Below, piece after piece: positions 9,247 through 17,824 of a DNA stretch of 64,000 nucleotides. The notes under the pieces were generated by a model that saw only the letters and a list, made by a program, of their open reading frames with translations, was not told the origin of the DNA and made no database searches. Source of the stretch: Desmonostoc muscorum FACHB-395 (lineage in GTDB: Bacteria > Cyanobacteriota > Cyanobacteriia > Cyanobacteriales > Nostocaceae); the NCBI RefSeq assembly GCF_014698035.1, contig NZ_JACJSF010000008.1, positions 62,001 through 126,000 on the forward strand, written 5' to 3'. Positions within the stretch are counted from its first letter, which is position 1. Every line of letters begins with the position of its first letter. Both the position numbers and the translations under genes were made by a program.

Positions 9247-10005
9247 ATGTCACTGTGGGCTATTGATTCACCTAATGTTGAACTGCGTCCGAACACCAGC
9301 GAAAGTGAATTACAAACACTGATTCGGGCGGTTTACAAACAGGTTTTGGGGAATGCTCACTTGCTAGAAAGTGAGCGCCTAGCTACTGCTGAATCGCAAT
9401 TGCGCGATCGCAAAATCAGCGTCCGCGAATTCGTCAACACTGTTGCGAAATCAGAACTCTATCAATCTCTGTTTTTCAGTTCTTCTTCCCAATATCGGTT
9501 CATTGAACTAAACTTCAAACACCTGCTAGGTCGTCCTCCTGCCGATCAAGCAGAAATTGCCGAACACGTCCGCATCTACAACGAACAGGGCTACGATGCT
9601 GAAATCGAATCCTATATCGATAGCGAAGAGTATCAGCGAAATTTTGGCGAGAATATTGTTCCTTATCCTCGCAGCACTAGCTCCCAAATAGGAATTAAGA
9701 ATGTTACCTTTAACCGCACCTTTACCTTATTGAGAGGAGTAGCAAGCAGCGATAGCGATCGCAAAGCTAAACTGATCAGGGATATAGGTGCAAATTTACC
9801 CACATCCATCAAGGCTCCTGCTGCTGGTTCTAGTGTAAGCAGCACCAGCAAACGCTTCTTGATTAAGGCAGTCAAAGGTTCAAATAATCTCCGTACTCGT
9901 CTGGGCAACCTTGAATATGTAGTTAACTACAACCAACTGTCTGGGCAAGTGCAAAACATTCATAGAACGGGCGGCAAAATCATCAGTATTACTGAAGTTG
10001 CTTAA
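9247..10005 (+). CDS. Phycoerythrin-associated rod linker polypeptide (CpeC/D/E type)
   Basis: A 252-residue phycobilisome linker. The N-terminal two thirds form the PBS linker domain: MSLWAIDSPNVELRPN, IRAVYKQVLGNAHLLESERL, FVNTVAKSELYQSLFF, RFIELNFKHLLGRPP, ESYIDSEEYQRNFGENIVPY, then NVTFNRTFTLLRG. The last 55 residues (RFLIKAVKG... YVVNYNQLSGQVQNIHRTGGKIISITEV) form a CpcD-type domain. It joins hexamers in the phycobilisome rod and tunes energy transfer. It is followed by cpeS, cpeT and cpeR, the order known at the 3' end of the cpeCDESTR operon of Fremyella (Tolypothrix) diplosiphon, so it most likely serves phycoerythrin. CpeC, CpeD and CpeE cannot be told apart from the sequence alone. 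Confidence 0.9.
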   Translation: MSLWAIDSPNVELRPNTSESELQTLIRAVYKQVLGNAHLLESERLATAESQLRDRKISVREFVNTVAKSELYQSLFFSSSSQYRFIELNFKHLLGRPPADQAEIAEHVRIYNEQGYDAEIESYIDSEEYQRNFGENIVPYPRSTSSQIGIKNVTFNRTFTLLRGVASSDSDRKAKLIRDIGANLPTSIKAPAAGSSVSSTSKRFLIKAVKGSNNLRTRLGNLEYVVNYNQLSGQVQNIHRTGGKIISITEVA

Positions 10006-10219
10006 GTAGATGAATGGGGAGTCAGGAGTGGGAGGAGGATAATAACTTCTAATTCTCTACTCCTAACTCCCTACTCAGTAAAGGCTAAATGCCCCGATAC
10101 CCCTAACAGCACTCCCAAGTGCAGTTGTAATCAAGGAAGCTAGTATATAGGCTGGGAGAATAACTATTTAGCCAAGATATTCCTTGGATTGTAAGCTACT
10201 TTTTAAAATCACTTTTCTA

Positions 10220-10756
10220 ATGGAAATTACTGAATTCTTTGAACTTTCAATTGGGCGATGGCGATCGCAACGTAGCGGTCATCATTTAGCATTCGCTCAC
10301 TTTGAACAAGTGCTGTCTAACATTGACATTGAGTCTCTATCCACCGATGATCCGGCGGTATTAGCAATTTGTCAATTGTATGACACCGACCCCAGCAGTA
10401 TAACTCACCCTTTTCGGATGACTTGGAAAGGTGAGTCAGACTGGGACGATAAACCAATCTCTGGTAGTACCGTGCTGGTACCAATTCCAGATATAGAAAA
10501 TCCTTCTAGGGGAAAACTCTTACGCGACCAAGGATATGCTGAGACAATCCCAGCAGTGGGCAAATACCATTTGAGTGAAGATGGGATTTTTACCCTGCTG
10601 ACGGAGTATGAACACGCTGCTGCTGAAGAGCGAATTTGGTTTGCTACACCAAATCTGCGATTTCGGGTAGCGACAATTAAAACCAGTGATGGTAAAGGTG
10701 TGACAACAGCTTCCTTTTCTTCAGAGATTCGCTCTTTGTCTAGTTCAACCAGTTAG
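10220..10756 (+). CDS. cpeS: Phycoerythrobilin lyase CpeS
   Basis: An S-type lyase of 178 residues from ATG 10220; the frame is open back to 10184, but MEITEFFELSIGRWRSQRS is the family N-terminus. The family body is intact: HHLAFAHFEQVLS, FRMTWKGESDWD, TVLVPIPDIENPSRGKLLRD, YAETIPAVGKYHLSEDG and RIWFATPNLRFRVATIK. CpeS attaches phycoerythrobilin to the Cys-82/84-type site of phycoerythrin subunits. The gene sits between the rod linker and cpeT and is probably co-transcribed with both (gaps of 214 and 58 bases). Assignment to CpeS over CpcS rests on synteny with cpeT and cpeR. Confidence 0.9.
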   Translation: MEITEFFELSIGRWRSQRSGHHLAFAHFEQVLSNIDIESLSTDDPAVLAICQLYDTDPSSITHPFRMTWKGESDWDDKPISGSTVLVPIPDIENPSRGKLLRDQGYAETIPAVGKYHLSEDGIFTLLTEYEHAAAEERIWFATPNLRFRVATIKTSDGKGVTTASFSSEIRSLSSSTS

Positions 10757-10814
10757 TAATATCAGGTTAAAACATAAAAGGAATCATCTAGTTTTGTCAC
10801 TACTGAGGTTGAAT

Positions 10815-11444
10815 ATGACAATAGCACCCAGTGAATCTAGCACCAACGCTAGTGATTTGCTCACCTTAGCCTGTTGGATGGCAGGAGATTTTAGCAACTA
10901 CAAGCAATCTTTTGCAAATCCCCAACTTTACGCCCACATTCACATTTTTTTCCGTCCTTTACCGATTGAATTTTTTTCTGCCATCGGTTTTTATTCAGAA
11001 CAAGCTTATGACCACGATTTATGGACACCCTACCGCCAGGGAGTACATAGACTGGTAGATTGTGGCGATCGCATTTATATCGAAAATTACAGCTTGAAAG
11101 ACCAGATGCTTTATGCAGGTGCGGCTCGTGAATTAGATATCCTCAAAACCATCACCCCAGATTGCATCGAACGGCGTTATAACTGTTCGATGGTTTTCCA
11201 ACGAGACGGTGAAATGTTTCGGGGTAGCGTGGAACCGGGTAATCAATGTCTGATTAACCGCAATGGCTGCCAGACATATCTAGTCAGCGACGTAGAAATA
11301 ACCGAGCATACTTGGATAAGTCTAGATAAAGGTATGGATATTGAAACCCACAAGCAGATATGGGGATCAACTGCCGGGCCTTTGCGATTTGAAAAACGGG
11401 AAAGTTTTGCTGATGAATTACTTGCAGTGAGAGCATTATGTTGA
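10815..11444 (+). CDS. cpeT: T-type chromophore lyase CpeT
   Basis: A 209-residue CpcT/CpeT-family lyase. T-type lyases attach bilins to the Cys-153/155-type site of beta subunits; CpeT members act on phycoerythrin or assist other lyases. Motifs are LLTLACWMAGDFSNYKQSF, YAHIHIFFRPLP, EQAYDHDLWTPYRQGVHRL, CSMVFQRDGEMFRGSVEPG and WISLDKGMDIETHKQIWG. ATG 10815 is preferred over 10794 because GAGG lies eight bases before it and the protein then begins MTIAPSES. Its last codons overlap the start of cpeR (ATG 11438 within the stop context), indicating translational coupling. Confidence 0.92.
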   Translation: MTIAPSESSTNASDLLTLACWMAGDFSNYKQSFANPQLYAHIHIFFRPLPIEFFSAIGFYSEQAYDHDLWTPYRQGVHRLVDCGDRIYIENYSLKDQMLYAGAARELDILKTITPDCIERRYNCSMVFQRDGEMFRGSVEPGNQCLINRNGCQTYLVSDVEITEHTWISLDKGMDIETHKQIWGSTAGPLRFEKRESFADELLAVRALC

Positions 11445-11776
11445 TTCAGCTTGAATCTGTTAAATATAAAATGTTACCTCCACAGGCTGAAAAAAAGATG
11501 CGCTGTTGGATTCGTAGCCGCCACTTGATTTGTTCCGGTAACTTTTTTATATTCGAGACATTAGAATATACGACCATTGAAAGATTCTCTCAATGTGTCG
11601 CTTCTTTAGGAGGAACAGTAATATCCGTTGACCCCATTAATAAAATCTGGATGGGCGATCATCGCCAAGTAATTTTATATCAAGCTAAAGCTAGTTTACA
11701 TACTCCTCATCACACTTTGAAACAATACTGGATAAAATACGGTGGTTTCTACACTAGATTTGATGAGCGTGCTTAG
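11438..11776 (+). CDS. cpeR: Phycoerythrin operon activator CpeR
   Basis: The 112-residue product contains the distinctive CpeR sequence: LPPQAEKKMRCWIRSRHLI, CSGNFFIFETLEYTTIERF, QCVASLGGTVISVDPINKIW and a C-terminal HTLKQYWIKYGGFYTRFDE. In F. diplosiphon CpeR is needed for green-light expression of cpeBA. The ATG at 11438 overlaps the cpeT stop by seven bases; ATG 11471 (MLPPQAEKK) is an alternative that matches the family N-terminus. Being last in linker-cpeS-cpeT-cpeR, it is produced together with the lyases and would then switch on the phycoerythrin structural genes, which lie outside this window. Confidence 0.92.
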   Translation: MLIQLESVKYKMLPPQAEKKMRCWIRSRHLICSGNFFIFETLEYTTIERFSQCVASLGGTVISVDPINKIWMGDHRQVILYQAKASLHTPHHTLKQYWIKYGGFYTRFDERA

Positions 11777-11836
11777 AGTGACTTTCCTACGGAAATCCTT
11801 CTGACATTTGAATTTTAAATACTCCCCAAGGGGATT

Positions 11837-11909
11837 GACGGCTAATTGTTAATGTTTAATTGCTAATTATTTACTATGATTAGCTGTTATTTATTAACAG
11901 TTAGCCGTC
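11837..11909. repeat. 17-bp inverted repeat downstream of cpeR
   Basis: GACGGCTAATTGTTAAT (11837-11853) pairs with ATTAACAGTTAGCCGTC (11893-11909) with one mismatch around a 39-base loop. It lies about 60 bases past the cpeR stop and may protect or end the operon transcript, or be a dispersed element. Confidence 0.65.
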
Positions 11910-12118
11910 TAAGTTTGTTATAAATACGTACTGTACAAAAGAATCCAATACTGCATAGGTTTTGCCTATCAAATAAATTTTTATTAAGCTAAAAATATTT
12001 TAATTTGCATCCTCAAAAAAAATGAATCTCTTGTGGGGTGGGCATCTTGCCCGCCCTGGTTGTGCAAATTAAATACGCGACAGCTTAATCATTCTTTGAC
12101 GGTAAATAAACCTGCTCT

Positions 12119-12146
12119 GTAGGGGCAATTCATGAATTGCTCCTAC
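12119..12146. repeat. 28-bp palindromic element, copy 1
   Basis: GTAGGGGCAATTCATGAATTGCTCCTAC is nearly self-complementary (the core CAATTCATGAATTG is perfect). A second copy lies at 23933-23960. Both are preceded by AATAAA and ACCTGC, so the repeated unit is about 50 bases. Confidence 0.75.
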
Positions 12147-12522
12147 AATATGTATTTTAAGTAGTCTATGCAAAAAATTATACAAATATAGATAAATCGA
12201 AATTCTCTCTAATTGATGGTGCAATGTTTACAATGTGCTACGCCTACGCAGGCTTTTTTATGTCCTAAAGCACCACACCTTATGCAATATTAATTAACGA
12301 CAACAAGAAAAAACTAAATCTTTTATTACAAACCATCACTAAATCCTTTGAGTAACTATTAATTTTTCATGAGAGTAAAATCTATAACCGATAAATACAT
12401 TTAAGTACAGAGAAAATAATATTCGTGTTTGATTGATAAGTATTTGGCAATTTGGCAGCTACTGATTAGAGTATTTTGATATATTGCAGAAATTACCAAG
12501 ATGTTTTTACTTTTTATACAGA

Positions 12523-12547
12523 AGACGGGCTAATGCCCGTCTTTTTT
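12523..12547 (+). terminator. Intrinsic terminator 1 of the array
   Basis: GACGGGC (12524-12530) and GCCCGTC (12535-12541) pair around the tetraloop TAAT, followed by six T residues. No gene lies just upstream. Confidence 0.8.
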
Positions 12548-12749
12548 GTTGTTAATTGTTTGGCATTTTGACATTAAATTATAATTAAGCTGTGATATAT
12601 TAGCTAGAATGCAAATGATTGAAACATTAAGAATAAGCTCAACTAGCATTCTTTTTGTTCATATTATTTGTTTGTCTTACAACCTATTAAGTTTTATTTG
12701 TGCTGTTTTTTGCATATTCCAAGGTGTATTGCCACTTTCAAGCTATTTA

Positions 12750-12775
12750 GACGGGATAATTTATCCCGTCTTTTA
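12750..12775 (+). terminator. Intrinsic terminator 2 of the array
   Basis: GACGGGATAA and TTATCCCGTC (12750-12770) pair almost without a loop, followed by TTTTATTTTG. It shares the GACGGG/CCCGTC stem with terminator 1, about 225 bases upstream. Confidence 0.75.
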
Positions 12776-12859
12776 TTTTGTTTACTAGTTGGAAAAATTG
12801 CTTTTATGCAAGTTTTAGATATAAAAATATTTTGAGTTTTTTTACTATCTTTAATATCT

Positions 12860-12903
12860 AAATTAATCTGCCATAGCTTCTAACATTTGGCAGATTAATT
12901 TTC
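12860..12903 (+). terminator. Hairpin 3 of the array (possible terminator)
   Basis: AAATTAATCTGCCA (12860-12873) pairs perfectly with TGGCAGATTAATTT (12888-12901). The following T-run is short, so termination is less certain. An outer pair, TTTAGATAT (from about 12815) and ATATCTAAA (near 12854), adds structure upstream. Confidence 0.55.
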
Positions 12904-13042
12904 TATTTGAGGTATTCAATGATACTAGGAAAATATCCTATCAGGTTTGAGGATATTTGCACACATCCTATAGGAAGATGCCCTATGAATATAATAATGA
13001 GTAAATTAATTCGGGATGTTGTTATGCACTGGATTTATATAG

Positions 13043-13071
13043 AGGTTTGGCTCACCGCCAAACCTTTTTTT
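13043..13071 (+). terminator. Intrinsic terminator 4 of the array
   Basis: AGGTTTGGC (13043-13051) and GCCAAACCT (13057-13065) form a perfect stem with a TCACC loop followed by seven T residues. The porin gene beyond it is on the other strand and ends at 13175. Confidence 0.85.
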
Positions 13072-13174
13072 ATATCTCCAGAACTCACACAAAAATCGCC
13101 AAAAAATTTAATTTATCAGATGGCTCTCTCGTCTTATATGCTGTAAGCTCTATAATGTTTGTCTGCAAGCAAAA

Positions 13175-14872
13175 TTAAAAACTAAAAGTACTCCGCAGAA
13201 TGCCGATGGTAACTGAGTCACTATCTGGTGTATTACCAGGCTGCAAGAGATGAATTATTCCTGGTGTAATGCTAATATTATCAGTTAGCTGAAAACGATA
13301 AAATGCCTCAATTTGAGTCGTAGTTCCTGGTTGTCCACCTGCACGTCCTAAACCGGTATTAATAAAATCAGGGACATTATTCCCCACAGGTAGGTCGCTA
13401 CTAGTTATTTTAGGAGGTTGACCGACATAAATTCCCCCCAAATTTCCTTTAGCAAATAAATCAGGGAAATTCATAAACACCATATAATTTGTCGTTTCTA
13501 CATTTCCTGATTGTCCAGGAATGTAAGATTTAGTATAACCACCCCACGCACCTGCGCTAATACGAGGTGAAATTTGCCAAGTGACAGTCGCACCCACAGC
13601 ATTAGTTTGCAAAGGTGCTGATTTTCCGGTAGTGGTATTAACTGTAGTTAAGCATTCATCACCAACAAAGGTTAGCAAACAACCATCCGAAGAATAATTG
13701 TTGACATAATACAAGCTTAAATCTAGAGTGTCAGTTGGTGTTAGCAGCAATTGCACACCAGTAGTTGTGGTTCCATCGAATAAACCGCTACTGTTACCGG
13801 GATTACCTGGTTTATAACTAGTATAAATTGCTTGCAAACTAGCGCGTTTAGCAAATTGCCAATCAATAGCTATACCACCGTGACCGTATCCCATATTTAA
13901 AATTGGGTTTCTCTGGGCAAAATAAGACAACGGCCCTGTTGCAGCACTTTCTACCCGATTGGGGCCTCGGAAAGCAGCAGGCATACTTACGCCTTCTGTT
14001 CCCACCATTATTGCTAATTTATCCGTCACCAGCCAATGAAAATTGAGGTCACTTAGAATCAAGCTATCTGTAGGAAATTCGTAGCCAAGTAAAACATCAT
14101 TCCGGGAAACACTATTGGTAAATCTAGGCGAAGTTTTTCCTTTACCATCTATAAGACCTGTAAACAAGTAACTACTAGGAGTGATTTGACTAGTCAAATA
14201 TAGTTGCGCTAAGGATATAACATTAATGTTTGTCCCGCCATCATCTGTATCTTTTTGTCCATCTCTAAGATTGACATCACCACGATTGCTAGTCCGTCCT
14301 TGAATACCAACTATTAGTAGTCCACTGAGTTTGGTTGTTGTTGAGAATTGGTTGGCTTCAAGTTCGCCAGTTCTGGCTTCTAAACTATCGACACGACCCC
14401 GCAAAGTTGCTAATTCAGGGGCAAATTCTGATTGCAATTTTTGTAATGTTGCTAAATCTTCGCGGGTAACTAAATCGCTGGTGGCTGTAGTGATTAATTC
14501 GTTGACTCTATCCAAACAAGCATTCACCCCGGCGGCGAATTCATACCGAGTTAAGGCGCGATTACCGCGATAGCTACTATCTGGATATCCTGCTATACAA
14601 CCATAGCGTTCCACCAAAGACTGTAATGCTTGGAATGCCCAATCATTGGGTTGTACGTCTTTGAGTTGAGAAACCGATGTAACTTGCGCCATCGGATTTA
14701 TGGGGGAGAGGGGAGGAGAATTTAAATCTATACTCTCCTGCGCCTGAGTAGCTTCTGTATTGATGTACTCTTGTGCTGATGCTTTTTGGGCAACTCCATT
14801 TACTCCCGCAATGAGTAACCATGCGAGCATCCAGGTTTTGCGATGACTGCGGCTAATAAGTATACCTTTCAA
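13175..14872 (-). CDS. SLH-domain OprB-type outer-membrane porin
   Basis: The 565-residue protein has a signal peptide (MLAWLLIAGVNGVAQKASA, cut near residue 34) and one S-layer-homology domain (about residues 66-128: VSQLKDVQPNDWAFQALQSL, CIAGYPDSSYRGNRALTRYE) that binds cell-wall polymer. A short coiled coil follows (about 130-175, with LRGRVDSLEARTGELE), then an OprB-like beta-barrel to the C-terminus, which ends in Phe (STFSF) as outer-membrane barrels do. This architecture is the major porin type of cyanobacterial outer membranes; some members have been linked to inorganic-ion or iron uptake. It is single-gene, and an inverted repeat (14879-14911) lies just upstream of its start. Confidence 0.92.
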   Translation of the reverse strand: MKGILISRSHRKTWMLAWLLIAGVNGVAQKASAQEYINTEATQAQESIDLNSPPLSPINPMAQVTSVSQLKDVQPNDWAFQALQSLVERYGCIAGYPDSSYRGNRALTRYEFAAGVNACLDRVNELITTATSDLVTREDLATLQKLQSEFAPELATLRGRVDSLEARTGELEANQFSTTTKLSGLLIVGIQGRTSNRGDVNLRDGQKDTDDGGTNINVISLAQLYLTSQITPSSYLFTGLIDGKGKTSPRFTNSVSRNDVLLGYEFPTDSLILSDLNFHWLVTDKLAIMVGTEGVSMPAAFRGPNRVESAATGPLSYFAQRNPILNMGYGHGGIAIDWQFAKRASLQAIYTSYKPGNPGNSSGLFDGTTTTGVQLLLTPTDTLDLSLYYVNNYSSDGCLLTFVGDECLTTVNTTTGKSAPLQTNAVGATVTWQISPRISAGAWGGYTKSYIPGQSGNVETTNYMVFMNFPDLFAKGNLGGIYVGQPPKITSSDLPVGNNVPDFINTGLGRAGGQPGTTTQIEAFYRFQLTDNISITPGIIHLLQPGNTPDSDSVTIGILRSTFSF

Positions 14873-14878
14873 CTTTTT

Positions 14879-14911
14879 ACACTCTGCTCACATACTTAAG
14901 TGAAGAGTGTA
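14879..14911. promoter_or_regulatory. Inverted repeat in the porin 5' region
   Basis: TACACTCT (14879-14886) and AGAGTGTA (14904-14911) are exact inverted halves with a 17-base spacer, 7-39 bases upstream of the porin ATG. It could be an operator or an RNA hairpin over the ribosome site. It does not resemble a Fur box. Confidence 0.4.
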
Positions 14912-15182
14912 TGCGCTATTGTCTAGCGTTCACATGGGAAAATTTACGTATTTTGTCCAAAATTAGACTTAATCTTTCTGGGCAACTTCTGAAAGGACGA
15001 GTATAACAGGGTATTGGGTATTGGAGACTAGGTACTAGGAACTAGGAAAGAGTTTTCTCAACGAAGAGGCAGGGGGAAATGACCCCAACCGAGAGCCGTG
15101 AAGTAGAGCGGAACATGGGTCTGAATACCCCTTTCTGAATTGTCCCCCCTGCTCCCTGCTCCCTTCCCCCTTGCCTCTTTTT

Positions 15183-15216
15183 CAATCCCCAATCCCCAGT
15201 CTCCAATCTCCAATCT
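15183..15216. repeat. Heptameric STRR abutting a start codon
   Basis: Tandem heptamers CAATCCC, CAATCCC, CAGTCTC, CAATCTC and CAATCT end exactly at the ATG at 15217. Confidence 0.85.
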
Positions 15217-17571
15217 ATGGCAAATCGTCCACGCAAGCTGACACCAAAAGCCTCTAAACAAAATAAACCTCATACAGGTGTGATGAAACGCATCGCTAAA
15301 AAACCCCAGAAAAAGCTCAAAGGGGGAAAGTGGTTGTCGTCAACGCTAGCGATCGCAATTCTGTTAAGTAGTGCTAGTCTAATTATGGTTTTCGCCTGGG
15401 TTAGCGTTCTCTTCATCTTTAATCCAGACCAGGTAAGCTGGCTAAATAAAATTTTACCTGTATGGGCACAAATCCCCCTTGGGAACCACGAACGCCCCAA
15501 AACTATCAAACAAATTCAACTAGATTTGAGTCAAAACAACCAAATATTTGGCGAAACTCTGCCTTTACGTCAAGATGCCAAAGACTCTTTTTTACTGCCA
15601 GTTTTACAACAGCGTGCTAATTGTCAATCTGATTGTAAAAAACTTGTGGAACTCAGGGTTTACGAGCTATCAAAAGAGTTAGAGTTTAAATCTCAGTCCG
15701 AAAATTACTACTATTTAGCCACTCAATTACCTATAACTGGGCCAGAGGAATCCTCTGTGATTTCACCCTCACTTGATGAGACATCAGAACCCCAAGATAT
15801 CAGTGTTCCCCTACCTTTAACTAAAGTGCAACGCTTTGACGGTGGGACACCATCACCAGGGGTTTGGTTTAATTTGCGGGGTCAACGCCAACCAGGAACT
15901 GGTGCTTATGGTCAAGTTGTATACTACAATCCACAACGCACCAATTTACTACAAATGTTGTCTTGGACAAGTCCCAACGGACAATTACCCAGATGGCAGC
16001 AGGTAACTGGTGATGGTACAAAAGAGTTAGTTGTCGATCAAACTATAGGTTTAGAACCGCACTTACAGGTTTACCAAGTCAAGCCTGTGAGGTTATTCCT
16101 CAAACCAATTGAATTGGAGGCGATTACCCTCAAATCAGCAGCCCTCAAAGATTCTGCATACCAAAACGCCCTGTCAATTGCCCGTAGTGGACTATGGACA
16201 CCAGCCTTTGAATGGTTGAAATTCATCAAGAAACAGCGCAAAGGAGTTTTTCCAGAGGTGGCGCAAGCGCAAATGGACTTGATTCGCTTGCATTCCCAAC
16301 TTACTAAAACCCAAGCCGAGAAAAAATGGGCAAGTCCTAGCCAAGAAGTGCTAGCAAACTTGATTGATGGTCGCTGGGGGAAAGCATTACAGGTGTTTGA
16401 AGCGTCGCCACATAATACTCAAGAAATTGCTACTCTACTTAAAGCTGATAAAAAACGGTTGTGGAATCGCACAGCCGCCGCGTTGCGGGTGAACCCAAAT
16501 AGACTAGATGTGCAAGCTTGGTTCGCTTTGATTTTGGCAGTTCAGCAGGGAGAAGAACACGCTAATTCCTGGTTAAAGACGCAACCAAAAATTACAAAAG
16601 ATAATCTTGTCTATATTCAAGGTCTGTTAGCAAAACTCAATAGTGAGGCTGCAAAGTCGCAAATATCCTCTACTCACCCTAGTCAGATTATTGGTACTGT
16701 GCAACCAATTACTCAAGTTACTAGCAGCGAGTGGCTGCAACCAAATTCCTCAGCAGACTTGAAACTCACTGATAATCAAGTTTGGTATCAGGTAGAGGTG
16801 AGTGCATTTAATGACGGTAAAAGCTGGCTAAATTCCCCCTTTGAGAATTTGAACCCACCTAAAACTTCCGCCGCCAAATTTTTATGGAAAACTTTAGGAA
16901 TCATTTCTGACCCGGAAATCCAGATTATAGTCTGGTTGCCAAATGGAGAACAAAAAATTACTATAGCCGCTATCAAAGCAGTGCAACTACAGGGTAAAGT
17001 TTTGCGCCTATTGGCTGCGGGCCCAAAAATTCCAGAGAATCAAAACGATGTTCTTCAACCCAAACCTCTAGCTTTGACAAATGCAGCACTGGAATGGGTA
17101 CAACCATCTCCCATCACTCTACAAGAACTGTATCAACAAAATCCCCAAGGGGTGAAGGTAATATTATCGAGTGTGTGGCAATCTTTACAGCAATCTGGCG
17201 AAGTTGCGGCTGGTGCTATTCCTACCTTTGAGCAGATACAGGGGAAGTTGGGTGATTGGCCCGTTCAAGTGATTGATTTAACAAATAATGCTCAACCAGA
17301 AATAATACTGACTATCTCAGCAGCAGCAATAGCATCCTTGAATCAGTCTTCACCTGAAACCCAGGCGGAAAACATAGAAGAACGCCGCGACCGGACTATA
17401 ATTTTGTCTGACAGCAATCAAGTCATTTACAGTGATTTTACCAAAAATGACTTACAAAGACTCTCTGCGATCGCCAAGCTTTCAGACGTGCAATCTTTAG
17501 CTTTATTAGTTGAAAATGCTCATAACTACAGTCTGAGGCGCTGGTCAGAGAAAAATCAGCGCTTTGAATAG
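15217..17571 (+). CDS. Large membrane-anchored protein of unknown function
   Basis: A 784-residue protein with a basic cytoplasmic N-terminus (KRIAKKPQKKLKGGKW), one strongly hydrophobic segment at about residues 42-68 (IAILLSSASLIMVFAWVSVL) and a long exterior domain. That domain has an early Cys pair (ANCQSDCKK) and a middle helical section resembling degenerate TPR-like helices (ALSIARSGLWTPAFEWLKFI, then NRLDVQAWFALILAVQ). The sequence is even and shows no repeats or known catalytic motif. I do not recognise the family; it reads like a conserved cyanobacterial protein. The start follows an STRR with no clear Shine-Dalgarno sequence. Neighbours give no clue to its job. Confidence 0.8.
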   Translation: MANRPRKLTPKASKQNKPHTGVMKRIAKKPQKKLKGGKWLSSTLAIAILLSSASLIMVFAWVSVLFIFNPDQVSWLNKILPVWAQIPLGNHERPKTIKQIQLDLSQNNQIFGETLPLRQDAKDSFLLPVLQQRANCQSDCKKLVELRVYELSKELEFKSQSENYYYLATQLPITGPEESSVISPSLDETSEPQDISVPLPLTKVQRFDGGTPSPGVWFNLRGQRQPGTGAYGQVVYYNPQRTNLLQMLSWTSPNGQLPRWQQVTGDGTKELVVDQTIGLEPHLQVYQVKPVRLFLKPIELEAITLKSAALKDSAYQNALSIARSGLWTPAFEWLKFIKKQRKGVFPEVAQAQMDLIRLHSQLTKTQAEKKWASPSQEVLANLIDGRWGKALQVFEASPHNTQEIATLLKADKKRLWNRTAAALRVNPNRLDVQAWFALILAVQQGEEHANSWLKTQPKITKDNLVYIQGLLAKLNSEAAKSQISSTHPSQIIGTVQPITQVTSSEWLQPNSSADLKLTDNQVWYQVEVSAFNDGKSWLNSPFENLNPPKTSAAKFLWKTLGIISDPEIQIIVWLPNGEQKITIAAIKAVQLQGKVLRLLAAGPKIPENQNDVLQPKPLALTNAALEWVQPSPITLQELYQQNPQGVKVILSSVWQSLQQSGEVAAGAIPTFEQIQGKLGDWPVQVIDLTNNAQPEIILTISAAAIASLNQSSPETQAENIEERRDRTIILSDSNQVIYSDFTKNDLQRLSAIAKLSDVQSLALLVENAHNYSLRRWSEKNQRFE

Positions 17572-17632
17572 CACGCCCCCTAATCAAATTTAAATTAAAG
17601 AGGCACTGGCGACCGCTATCTCCAAAATTGAC

Positions 17633-17824
17633 TTATTCTTTTTGGTTAGTTTCGGCTAGACGTTGGTTTTTCAGGTTTTCCAACTGCTGCAACAGAGAGT
17701 CTACTTCTGCTTGTAAATGCATCAATTTCGCTTGCTGATCGTCTTGATAATAAGACTTGGTTAGCTTACTGACCCAGTTAGCCTGGGACTCGCGATCGGA
17801 AACACTAGATAAACAAGTAGGCAT
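17633..17824 (-). CDS. Small coiled-coil protein, function unknown
   Basis: A 63-residue product whose C-terminal half is a predicted coiled coil (QQAKLMHLQAEVDSLLQQLE then NLKNQRLAE), after an N-terminal segment SNWVSKLTKSYY-like in composition. It converges on the large membrane-protein gene. There is no signal peptide. Regular heptads and clean gene-like composition argue that it is real; the function is unknown. Confidence 0.6.
   Translation of the reverse strand: MPTCLSSVSDRESQANWVSKLTKSYYQDDQQAKLMHLQAEVDSLLQQLENLKNQRLAETNQKE

Larger units (their letters stand above)
11777..13174. other. 1.4-kb gene-poor region rich in inverted repeats and terminators
   Basis: No convincing protein gene is seen; the 79-codon frame at 12907-13146 runs through a terminator and is rejected. 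The left half holds an inverted repeat (11837-11909), a GC-rich dispersed hairpin (12033-12055) and a palindromic element (12119-12146). The right half holds four strong terminator-like hairpins and one weaker one (12606-12656), suggesting several short transcripts. Confidence 0.7.
14873..15216. other. Divergent intergenic region between porin and membrane protein
   Basis: It holds the inverted repeat above, low-complexity repeats such as GAGACTAGGTACTAGGAACTAG near 15025, and the STRR at 15183-15216. Small frames here are composed of those repeats and were not called. Confidence 0.6.

Noticed and set aside
12907-13146. 79-codon open frame on the plus strand
   Set aside because: It runs straight through a strong intrinsic terminator (13043-13071), has no family resemblance and lies in AT-rich DNA full of hairpins.
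15042-15273. Two minus-strand frames of 64 and 71 codons
   Set aside because: They consist of STRR-derived sequence (DWRLETGDWGL-type) and overlap the real gene start at 15217.
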